A stretch of 20,103 nucleotides of DNA, from the NCBI GenBank assembly GCA_034666045.1, contig JAXDMN010000182.1, forward strand, positions 1 to 20,103, in the 5' to 3' direction. Made by a program: the position numbers and the translations under genes. The notes below the pieces were generated by a model, which saw only the letters and a list, made by a program, of their open reading frames with translations, ran no database searches and was not told the DNA's origin. Numbering within the stretch: the stretch's first letter is position 1; every line of letters begins with the position of its first letter. This stretch comes from JAICTV01 sp034666045 (lineage in GTDB: Bacteria > Planctomycetota > Phycisphaerae > Tepidisphaerales > Tepidisphaeraceae). Positions 8,365-16,300 of the stretch are shown here, in pieces.

Positions 8365-8407
8365 AGCCTGGCACGCCGCACTATTTCGGTGTGCCGGGCT
8401 GTTTTTG
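8365..8407 (+). terminator. Intrinsic terminator after the 6283 gene
   Basis: A 14-bp stem (8365-8378 with 8387-8400, two G-U wobbles) closes on the 8-base loop CACTATTT and is followed by GTTTTTG (8401-8407). The strength of the stem and the T run make this a confident rho-independent terminator. It separates the two tandem paralogues into different transcripts, although no clear promoter is visible for the second in the 75 bases that follow. Confidence 0.85.
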
Positions 8408-8497
8408 TCGGGCAGTGCGGCTGGGCGGCGTGATAACATCGCCGGCCGGGGCAAGTAGAGGGTCCGGGCGTTTTTTGCACCTGTGAGGAAGCACCGC

Positions 8498-10459
8498 GTG
8501 AACCGGGTTGTACACACCGCGGCCGCCGCCGCGTCTTTTGCGCTTTTTGCCGCCGCCATTTCCGGGCGCGAGGCCCGCGCGCAGCTCGTCTACGATTCCT
8601 TCAATTATCCCGCCGCCGCCACGCTCGACGCAAAGACGAATCCGATCAACGGCCAATCCTGGTCACCGATGAGCAACAACGTGGCCGATGACGAGATCCT
8701 GCTCAGCAGCGGGAGCTTGAGCTATCCCGGCCTGGCCGCGTCGAGCGGGAACGCCGCCGGCTACGCGGGCCTCGGAAAATCCGAACGCCTGAGCCTCGAG
8801 CGGACCGCGCGCAGCGGGCCGTTGTATTACTCGCTCGTGCTGCGCGTCAGCGCGCTCAACTCGATGACGACCAGCCCGACCTTCATCGCCGGCTTCAGCG
8901 ACCGCACCGGACCGTCGGCGCTGCCGCCGACGACCGTCGGCACGCGGCTGTACCTGCGCCAAGGCGCGACATCGACGCCGGGCGCGGAGACATTCAACGT
9001 CGGCGTGTCGAAGAATTCCGGTTTCGACATCGCGTTCGACACCACCGAATACACGATGAACACGCCGCTGCTCGTCGTCGGCAATTATCAGATCGTCGGC
9101 AGCGGCAGCGGGACGGACGACGTGGCCCGGATGTACATCAACCCTGCCGCGTCCTCGCTCGGCGCGGCCAGCGCGCCGACGAGCTCCGCGCCCGGCTCGC
9201 CGATCCTGACGGCTCCGGTCGCGGGGACGGACCTGACGGTGGGCGGCGTGCCGTCGCTCGCCGGTTTCGTACTGCGGCAGGGGACCGGCGTGCCCACCGT
9301 GCAGGTGGACGAGCTGCGCGTCGACAATACGTGGGCGCGCGTCACGCCGCCGACCGGCGTGTCGTGGAGCGTCGACAACGGCGGGGCGTGGTCGGAAAGC
9401 GCAAAATGGTCGACGCTGGTGTCGCCGAACGCCGCTGATGCGTTCGTCAATTTCAACGGCGTCATCAGCGGCGCGAGCACGATCGACGTCGATTCCGCTG
9501 TCGCGCTGCGCTCGATCACGTTCAATTCGCCGCAGCCGTACACGCTGGCGGCCGGCGGCGGGGCCGGCGCGCTACAGTTCTCCGCAAACGGCGGCGTCAA
9601 CGTCCGCAGCGGCAGCCACACGATCGCGGCGCCGATTTCCCTCGCCGGCGACACGCTCTTCAGCGTCGCGACCGGCGCCGCACTGAATCTCACCGGCAAC
9701 TTCACCGGCAACGCCAGTCCAATCACCAAGGCGGGCGACGGCTCGCTGGCGATGAAGCACCTGCGCGGCGGCGGCGCCGATATCGTCGCCGGCGCGGTCA
9801 GCATCGCGCCGAGCGGCGGCGACTCCGGCACGAGCCAGGTCACGTCGCTGTCGATCGGCGCCGACGCGTCGCTCGACCTGTCGAACAACGACCTCGTCGT
9901 GAATTACAACGGCGCAGGCAGCCCGCTCGGCGCCCCGAGCGGCGGCGTCTACTCCGGCCTCACCGGCATGATCGTCACCGGCGAAAACAACGGGGCGTGG
10001 AACGGGCCCGGCATCCGCACCAGCCAGGCGGACGCGCAGTCCGGGCTCACCACGCTCGGCATCGGCGAAGCGTCCGCGATCCTCGGGCTGGCGGCGGGCG
10101 AGACGGCCATCTGGAGCGGGCAGAGCGTCGACGACACCAGCGTCCTTGTCCGCTACACCTACGCAGGCGACGCGAACCTCGACGGTTTTATCTCCGGCGA
10201 CGACTACTCGTCGATCGACTTCAACGTCGGCACCAGCGCGTTCGGCTACGTGAACGGCGATTTCAATTACGACGGGATCGTCAGCGGCGACGATTATTCG
10301 ACGATCGATTTCAACTTCGCCGCACAGGGCGCGCCCCTCGGCGACTCCGCGTCAGCATCCGGCGTCACCGCAGTGCCCGAGCCCACCGGCGCGCTCGCCG
10401 CACTAATGACAATCGCCGGCGTGCGCGTGCTGCGCCGCCGGCGTCGTCCGATCGCTTAA
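8498..10459 (+). CDS. Secreted dockerin/PEP-CTERM protein, paralogue 2
   Basis: This 653-residue exported protein has the same architecture as the preceding gene. It has a signal peptide of about 28 residues ending near AAISGREARAQ. A jelly-roll-like region follows (VYDSFNYPAA, LYYSLVLRV, GVSKNSG, VDELRVDNTW; about 30-290), then beta-repeat sequence with AWSESAKWST. The C-terminal module starts at LDLSNNDLVV (about 459), with dockerin-like calcium loops (about 557-610), VPEP (626-629) and a short hydrophobic stretch before RRRRRP. The GTG at 8498 is preferred because AGGAAG lies six bases upstream; a GTG at 8483 would add five residues but has no ribosome site. Identity to paralogue 1 is clear yet partial, so the duplication is not recent. 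No promoter was recognised; an upstream terminator argues for a separate transcript. The final 35 bases before the opposing gene contain a short GC dyad but no T run. Confidence 0.86.
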   Translation: MNRVVHTAAAAASFALFAAAISGREARAQLVYDSFNYPAAATLDAKTNPINGQSWSPMSNNVADDEILLSSGSLSYPGLAASSGNAAGYAGLGKSERLSLERTARSGPLYYSLVLRVSALNSMTTSPTFIAGFSDRTGPSALPPTTVGTRLYLRQGATSTPGAETFNVGVSKNSGFDIAFDTTEYTMNTPLLVVGNYQIVGSGSGTDDVARMYINPAASSLGAASAPTSSAPGSPILTAPVAGTDLTVGGVPSLAGFVLRQGTGVPTVQVDELRVDNTWARVTPPTGVSWSVDNGGAWSESAKWSTLVSPNAADAFVNFNGVISGASTIDVDSAVALRSITFNSPQPYTLAAGGGAGALQFSANGGVNVRSGSHTIAAPISLAGDTLFSVATGAALNLTGNFTGNASPITKAGDGSLAMKHLRGGGADIVAGAVSIAPSGGDSGTSQVTSLSIGADASLDLSNNDLVVNYNGAGSPLGAPSGGVYSGLTGMIVTGENNGAWNGPGIRTSQADAQSGLTTLGIGEASAILGLAAGETAIWSGQSVDDTSVLVRYTYAGDANLDGFISGDDYSSIDFNVGTSAFGYVNGDFNYDGIVSGDDYSTIDFNFAAQGAPLGDSASASGVTAVPEPTGALAALMTIAGVRVLRRRRRPIA

Positions 10460-10494
10460 ATCTGTGAAGTTGTGGTTGGCGCGTCGACGCCTGC

Positions 10495-11370
10495 TTACCA
10501 ACCAGCAGGATTCGTCTTGCTCCATCGCGCGATGATCACGTCATCCTGATTTTTAGTTCCGATGGCGGCAGTCGCGTCGCCCGGGCTTCGCCGGTCGCAG
10601 TGCCCATCGGCAAACAGTTCATTCTTCCAGGATGCCGGACGCTTGTTCGGGCTGCCGTGCATATACCACCACCCGGCGGCGGCCTGCTTCGAGCGGTCGA
10701 CCATCAGCGCGACGCGGGCGGGGTTCTTATCGCCCATCCGGCGGACGTACTCGACGCCACGCCTGATCTGGCCATCGCCGTCAATGTCGAGCCAGGAGTT
10801 TCCACTGTTGTAGGCGATTTTCTCCGGATCCTTGTTGAAAGTAGGGTCGAGCATGAGCGCGTTGATGTTCGCGACCGAGCCCCACGGATTGCCGACATAC
10901 CAGTAGCGAAACTTTCCGCTGTTTTGCCCAGACGGAAGCTCGGCCAGGAAGTACGTCTCTTCCCAGAAGACGCCGCCGACGTATTGGTCGTCGGCAGGGC
11001 AGTAGAGAATCGGAACCCGGACCGTATTGGTCGCGGTCACCTCCGCTTTCTTCACGCCGAGGAATTTCGCCATCGATTCACGCACGGAATATTTGTTGGG
11101 CTGCGTGTTGCCCCAATCGGCAAACTTCTCCAGCGTCGCCGACGGGCGATCCATCCCCGCGCCGGGCGGATACCAGCCGCCATTCTCCTGCGCGTACATG
11201 ATGATCGCTTGTCCGACCTGCCGGAGGTTCGACATGCACTGCGCGCTGATCGCCTGTTGCCGCGCGCGGCTCAGCGTCGGCAGCAGGATGCTCAGCATGA
11301 TGGCGATGATGCCAATGACGACGAGCAACTCGATCAACGTGAACGCGGCCAGTGATTTGGATCGACGCAT
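10495..11370 (-). CDS. Prepilin-like (type II secretion pseudopilin) protein A
   Basis: The 291-residue product starts with a class III signal: MRRSKSLAA followed by FTLIELLVVIGIIAIMLSILLP. The expected prepilin peptidase cut is before Phe10, leaving Glu14 at position +5; the -1 residue is Ala rather than Gly. The hydrophobic helix (about 10-32) and the following SRARQQAISAQCMSNLRQVGQAI are typical of the large prepilin-type/DUF1559-like families of planctomycetes. Near the C-terminus, LFADGHC recalls the DG of the H-X9-DG motif, but the histidine is not at its usual place. The ATG at 11370 is chosen over an upstream ORF start at 11433 because CGAGGG precedes it and the prepilin leader begins there. 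A promoter-like pair lies at 11466-11494. Whether it is a pilus subunit or a secretion-associated pseudopilin is unknown. Confidence 0.85.
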   Translation of the reverse strand: MRRSKSLAAFTLIELLVVIGIIAIMLSILLPTLSRARQQAISAQCMSNLRQVGQAIIMYAQENGGWYPPGAGMDRPSATLEKFADWGNTQPNKYSVRESMAKFLGVKKAEVTATNTVRVPILYCPADDQYVGGVFWEETYFLAELPSGQNSGKFRYWYVGNPWGSVANINALMLDPTFNKDPEKIAYNSGNSWLDIDGDGQIRRGVEYVRRMGDKNPARVALMVDRSKQAAAGWWYMHGSPNKRPASWKNELFADGHCDRRSPGDATAAIGTKNQDDVIIARWSKTNPAGW

Positions 11371-11465
11371 GGCATGCCCTCGCACAACTAAGAGACGAAG
11401 AACATTAAGTGCCGGAGATCGGCTAAAAGACATCGAAGCTCCGTCGGGAAGTGAGATAATCGCTT

Positions 11466-11494
11466 AGTATAAATCTGATCGGCTGCCCCGGCAA
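11466..11494 (-). promoter_or_regulatory. Putative sigma70-type promoter for prepilin-like gene A
   Basis: Read on the minus strand, TTGCCG (11494-11489) and TATACT (11471-11466) are spaced by exactly 17 bases and match consensus at four and five of six positions. Transcription would start near 11459, giving a leader of about 90 bases to the ATG at 11370. The surrounding 11455-11560 stretch is clearly AT-rich compared with the rest of the window. Confidence 0.5.
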
Positions 11495-11588
11495 TCGATA
11501 ATTAACGATTTTTCTCTCCCTCATACGCAAACGCATTGTTAAGTTAAGTTTACGCGCCGACCGAGGGTGCGCCGCCGAGAGGCACATC

Positions 11589-11618
11589 TAGACGGCGACG
11601 GGCTCGGGTTGGCATAAT
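11589..11618 (+). promoter_or_regulatory. Putative extended -10 promoter for prepilin-like gene B
   Basis: CATAAT (11613-11618) matches five of six -10 bases and is directly preceded by TGG, an extended -10 (TGn). TAGACG (11589-11594) lies 18 bases upstream and matches four of six -35 bases. The start would fall near 11625, leaving a short leader that contains a small hairpin and the ribosome site. It diverges from the promoter of prepilin-like gene A. Confidence 0.5.
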
Positions 11619-11632
11619 GCAGCGGCCGATCA

Positions 11633-11656
11633 TTTCAGCCGCTGAAAGGCGAGGAA
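11633..11656 (+). promoter_or_regulatory. Leader hairpin next to the ribosome site of gene B
   Basis: TTTCAG (11633-11638) pairs perfectly with CTGAAA (11642-11647) across a CCG loop. GAGGAA (11651-11656) follows three bases later and is six bases from the ATG at 11663. The ribosome site is strong and fixes the start. The hairpin is short, so a regulatory effect is only possible. Confidence 0.4.
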
Positions 11657-11662
11657 AATTCC

Positions 11663-12583
11663 ATGAAACGCCCCGCAGACCGCCGACCGCCGCGCAGCGC
11701 CGGTTTCACCCTGGTCGAGCTGCTCGTCGTCATCGGCATCATCGCCATCCTCGTCGGGATTCTTCTGCCCACGCTCGCCAAGGCGCGCAAGTCCGCGTAT
11801 CGCGTTCAGTGCCAGTCGAGCCTGCGCCAGTTCGTTATCGCGAACCAGGCGTATCTCAACGTCTCGCGCGACTGGAACCTGCCCGCGTACTGGGACGGCC
11901 CGAAGACGTTTTATGGCGAGGAGCTGAACTACAGTTGGTCCGGCGTGCCGGAATTCCGCAAGATGCTCGGGATGCGGATCATGGATGAGGACACTGAGAA
12001 GTACACGGGCGGCCCGCTTGCCACGAAGCAGGTCGGCATGTCGTTCCTCGTGCGCAAATGGTTCTGCCCGAGCTCGCAGATGCGCGGTTTCGCCGCCGAA
12101 GGCGTTTATCTCGGCACGTCGTACCAGGCGAACTATTCCTACGGCATGAACGCCGAGGGCGTCGACACCGGCGCTTCGCTCGACGCCGCGAAAGCGCCGT
12201 GGGCGACGCCGACCATCACGCCCGGGAATCCGGATGCGCACCTGCGCTGGCATGCCTTCAAGCGCCGCCAGGTCCGCCGACCAGCGGAGAAGCTGATCTT
12301 CGTCGACGCGATGTTCTCTGTCGTCAACGTGTGGGGCTCCGGGATCTTTCCCGGCTGGAACGGGAAGGTCGGCAGCTACGATCTGATCCAGGAGCGCACC
12401 TCAACCGGCACGACGAACGGACAGGCGTGGGACGCGTTCCGCACGACGGCGTGGCGTCACGAAGGCGGGGCGAACGTCGCCTTCTTCGACGGGCACGTCT
12501 CATGGCTTCGCAAAGACGAGATCTACCGCATCGAGAACGGAAAGATCGTCCAGAACGAACGATTGTGGAAAGTGATGGAGTGA
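11663..12583 (+). CDS. Prepilin-like protein B with H-X9-DG motif
   Basis: The 306-residue product carries a canonical prepilin leader: basic residues 1-13, Gly14, then FTLVELLVVIGIIAILVGILLP with Glu19 at +5 after cleavage. A globular domain follows, with conserved hydrophobic and aromatic residues around SLRQFVIANQAYLN. The C-terminal HEGGANVAFFDGHVSWL fits the prepilin-processing-associated H-X9-DG motif exactly (His266, then nine residues, Asp276-Gly277). This family is strongly expanded in planctomycetes and linked to prepilin-like proteins of type II secretion. The start has GAGGAA six bases upstream. It is divergent from prepilin-like gene A and convergent with the PilZ gene, with a 36-base gap between stops. 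The biological role of this family is not established. Confidence 0.88.
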   Translation: MKRPADRRPPRSAGFTLVELLVVIGIIAILVGILLPTLAKARKSAYRVQCQSSLRQFVIANQAYLNVSRDWNLPAYWDGPKTFYGEELNYSWSGVPEFRKMLGMRIMDEDTEKYTGGPLATKQVGMSFLVRKWFCPSSQMRGFAAEGVYLGTSYQANYSYGMNAEGVDTGASLDAAKAPWATPTITPGNPDAHLRWHAFKRRQVRRPAEKLIFVDAMFSVVNVWGSGIFPGWNGKVGSYDLIQERTSTGTTNGQAWDAFRTTAWRHEGGANVAFFDGHVSWLRKDEIYRIENGKIVQNERLWKVME

Positions 12584-12619
12584 TGCGCCCGCGCCTCACG
12601 CGCACGCGCGACGCGCGTT

Positions 12620-13162
12620 TCAGCCGTACTGATTGAACAGCGCCACCAGCACCATCGTGAGCGAGCCGAGGAGCGCGAACACCGCGAAGAGCAGCTTGCT
12701 GCGGCGCGACAGCCCGGGCGCGGGCGGGATTGCCAGCAGCGGGGCGTGCTCGCTCTCAAGCGAATTGCCGACATGCAGCCCGATGCTGTAGGTACCGTCG
12801 GAGCGCTGGTCGGAGCGGACGACGGTGAACAGGCAGGTGTTCCCATCCGTCACGTGCGGCTCGCGCACGACGAACTTCTTGCCGATCAACAACCCCTCAT
12901 TGTGAATGATGCCGATGCCGGTCGAGGAATAATCGACGACCTGCACGTCGATCGGGCGCGGATGCCGCCCGGAGGGATAAAGCAGGAGCTGCGCGCTCGA
13001 TTGCCGGGGCAAGCGCTGGGCGTTGCGCTGGTCGGCGCTGCCTGCGGCGTCCTCCGCCTCCCGCTTCCGCCGCGCCCCCGCCGCCGAGGACGACCACGGC
13101 CGCGCGACGCTCTGTAGACGGGTTAGGAGATTCATGCGTTTGTTACCGGAACAGGCGCTCAT
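12620..13162 (-). CDS. PilZ-domain protein with C-terminal membrane anchor
   Basis: This 180-residue protein has a PilZ-like core, the domain that binds the second messenger c-di-GMP. Residues 46-50 (RNAQR) fit the RxxxR motif and residues 77-82 (DYSSTG) fit D/NxSxxG, with beta-strand-like sequence between and after them to about residue 133. Residues 1-44 are basic and Ala/Ser-rich, probably flexible. Residues about 156-176 are a single hydrophobic segment before the last four residues (NQYG), suggesting a tail-anchored inner-membrane protein with PilZ in the cytoplasm. A downstream in-frame ATG at 13135 would remove nine residues; the upstream ATG has GAAGAAGAAG immediately before it. Its closeness to two prepilin-like genes is suggestive, but it is on its own transcript. 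It could be a non-binding PilZ variant. Confidence 0.75.
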   Translation of the reverse strand: MSACSGNKRMNLLTRLQSVARPWSSSAAGARRKREAEDAAGSADQRNAQRLPRQSSAQLLLYPSGRHPRPIDVQVVDYSSTGIGIIHNEGLLIGKKFVVREPHVTDGNTCLFTVVRSDQRSDGTYSIGLHVGNSLESEHAPLLAIPPAPGLSRRSKLLFAVFALLGSLTMVLVALFNQYG

Positions 13163-13241
13163 CTTCTTCTTCGTCCAAATGCGCGCTCGTCTATAGCCCC
13201 GCCGCGCGCGTTATGGGACGCCGACGCGTGCGCATCCGCGC

Positions 13242-13283
13242 AAAAAGAAAGCCGTTCCTGCTCGAGGGAACAGGAACGGCTTT
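13242..13283 (-). terminator. Intrinsic terminator of the 1216-residue protein gene
   Basis: On the minus strand a perfect 13-bp stem, AAAGCCGTTCCTG (13283-13271) with CAGGAACGGCTTT (13260-13248), encloses a 10-base loop. It is followed by CTTTTTG (13247-13241). It lies 19 bases past the stop of the large gene and ends that transcript before the PilZ gene. Confidence 0.92.
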
Positions 13284-13302
13284 GGAGAGAGAGCAACAGC
13301 TA

Positions 13303-16300
13303 TTAGCGGCGACGACGCCGACGACCCAGCAGGCCGGCTGCCGCGAGGCCGATGACCGACAGCGACGCCGGTTCCGGCACCGCTGTCACGCCCGCAAGTC
13401 CGCCCGCCGACCCGCTGGTCGGGAAGGGCGCGCCTTGCGCGGCGTAGTTGAAGTCGATCGTCGAGTAGTCGTCGCCGCTGACGATGCCGTCGTAGTTGAA
13501 GTCACCATTGACCCAGCCATCGGCACCAGTGCCGGCGTTGAAGTCGATCGTCGAGTAGTCGTCGCCGGAAATGAATCCGTCCAGGTTCGCGTCGCCGGCA
13601 TACGTGTACATTGCGATCGTTGTCGCGCCGTTGATCGTCTGGCCGGCGAAGAGGTCAGTGTCGGTCGGTCCGAGGCCGCGAATCTGCTCGCCGGTGGCGA
13701 CGCCGATCGAGGTCAGGCCGGTGGCGGCGTCGGGCATTGACGTCGTCAGGCCGGGCGAGTCCCACGCGCCGCCGTTATTGGCGCGCTGCACGTCGCCCTG
13801 GACGCCGCTGTAGACGCCGTTGATGTCGGCGTTGCCGGCGGCGGTGGTGGTGAAGAGCTTGTTGTTCTTCAGGTCGACCTTCGACGTCTCCGTGATCGAC
13901 AGCGTGCCGGTGCTGACGACCTTGTTGGCGCTGCCGTCATCGGTCACTTCGATGACGCCGGTGCCGCTGGCCTCGAGGGACGAGGAGCCGATCTGGCTCG
14001 TCAGCAGGTTCAGCTTTCCGGCGCTGGCGGCGAGTTTGCCGCTGAAGGAACTCGTGCCGCTGATCGCCATCGTGCCGTTGCCCAGCTTGGTCATGCCGCC
14101 TGTGCCGCTGAAGTTGCCGGAGAAGGTGAACCCGGTGCTGGCGGCGATGTCGAAGGTGTTGTCGCCCGTGAAGGTGATCGGGCTTTGGACCGTGGAGGTC
14201 GCCGTCTGGTTCGAGTCGCTGACGTTGGCGCCGTTCAGCGCGATCGCGCGCGACACCGTGCCGCTGAGCAGTTGGAACTGCGCCGTCGTGCCGGGCGCGA
14301 AGCTGAGGAGGCCGTTGCCGGTGACGTTCGAGCTGGTCTCGACGCGAAGCGTGCCCGCCTCGACGTTGATGTTGCCGTCGGTCACGTCGCTGCGGACGAT
14401 CATGAACGGCCCCGCGCCCTTCTTCGTGAGCGTGTTGCCGTTGAGGTTCAGGTTGCCCCGGACGGCGTCGGTGCCGCGGATGTCGATGCGGCCATTGGTG
14501 TTGATGGTGGCGTCGGCGGTGAGGTTGATCTTCTCGAACGCGTTCTGCTGGTTGACCGTGCCGCTGTTGAGGATCGCGCCGTTGCCGCCCGTGCCGCTGC
14601 CGGCGATGTTGAAGACCTTGTTGGTGCCGAAGTCGAGGGCGCTGGTGCCGGCGACGCCGGCGATATCGATCGCGCCGGTGCCGCTGATGTTGACGGCCGA
14701 AGCGCCGGCGGTGATCGGGCCGAAGGAGTTGTTATTCGTCACCACCACCGTGCCGGCGGTGATGTCGGTGGAGCCGGTGTAGGTGTTCGTCGCCGAGAGC
14801 GTGGTCGTGCCCGCGCCGGTGTGCTGGACCGAGCCCGCGCCGCTGATGACGCCGCCGATGGTGAGCGCGTCGCCGGATGCGGGGCTGAGCTCGAGCACGC
14901 CGCCGTTGCTGATCCCGCCGTACGTGCCAAGTCCGCCGCCGACGGTCGAGTTGTTGCCGATCTGCACCTTGCCGCCAGTGATGGCGACCGGGCCGATGAC
15001 GTTCCCGCCGCTGTTGGCGATGGTCAGCGTCTGGCTGCCGCCCTTGGTGATCGCGGGCGCCCCGGCGATCGAGCCGGTGCCGCTGAAGGTGTAGGCCGTC
15101 GAACTGTTCGTGACAGCAATGCTGCCGGGGGAGACGGTCGCGGTGATGTTGACCGTGCCGTTGGCAGTCGAATCATCAAACGTGACGTTGTCGGCCGACG
15201 AGTAGGTCGCGAGATCTTCCTGATAAGTCGTCGGCGTGCCGGCGTTGATGAGCTGCCAGTTGTTGGCGCTGCTGGTGTTCCAGGTCTGATCGCCGTTGCC
15301 GGTCCACTTCGGGGCGTCGAACGACGTGACGTGCAGGTCGACCGAGCCGTTGGTGGTGTTGTCGACGAGATTGGCCGCCATACGCGGCGGGAGCTTGGCG
15401 AGGCTGAACGAGCCGTAGCCCGCGCCGGCGATCGTGCCGTAGTCGATGAGAACGTAATCGGCGCCAACGGTGACGCCGCCGGAAAGGCCGGGAGTAAGCA
15501 CGTTGCTGCCATTGGCCGTCAAGGCGGCGATATTCGCGCCCGCGGCAGCGCCGATGTTCACTTGTAGCTTGGCGTTGTTGAGCGTGAAGTTGTCGATGGC
15601 GTTGGTCGTGCCGATGTGCGCCGCCTTCAGCGTGCCGTCAGTGACGGTGATGGTGGAGACGCCCGCGCCGTCGATGATGTCGCCGGCGACGCGCACCGAG
15701 GCGGTCGAGCCGGCGCCGCCGATGTTGAGGATGCCGTTCGGGATGCCGGTGGTTGTGGCGGCGACGGTGTTCTTCGCGAGGGTGAGGTTGTTGTTGACGA
15801 TGAGCTGACCGGCGCCCTTGATCTCGAGCGTGCCGGTCGAGGTTCCCTTGCCGGCGACGTTGCCGGCTTCGCCGACGGTGACGTCGTTGACGTTGATGGT
15901 GCCGGCGGCGTAAGTGAGCCGGCCGGTGCCGCGGCCCTGCGTGGCGCTGCCGGGATTGGCGTTGCCGCGCGCGATGTTGAGCGTGCCAAGGAGCATGTCG
16001 ATGCTGCCGGCGCCGCGGGAGATGCCGCCGTCGCTGGTGAAATCGAGGACGCTCGCCGGGCTGGAGGCGGTGACTTCGCTCGCCTGCGCTTGCGCGAGAT
16101 CGAGATTGGCTCGGCCGGTGCCGGCCTGATTGCGGAGGACAAACGTGCCGTTCGTCACGCCGGCGGCGAAGTTCGCGTTGCCGCTCGCCTTGCGGACGGC
16201 GAACTGCAAGAGGTTCGTGTTGAGGGTCGTGGCGTTGCCGAGCGTGAGCTGGCTGGCGGCTCCGGTGCTGGCGGAGCTAAAGCCGACCGTGGTGGTGGCG

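Noticed and set aside
10474..10503. GGTTGG/CCAACC dyad with a GCGTCGACGC core at the convergent junction as a terminator
   Set aside because: No T run on either strand and it includes the last codons of the opposing gene; left unannotated.
12598..12618. ACGCGC/GCGCGT dyad between prepilin-like gene B and the PilZ gene as a bidirectional terminator
   Set aside because: Six base pairs in an alternating GC tract with only a TTT on one side; easily arises by chance.
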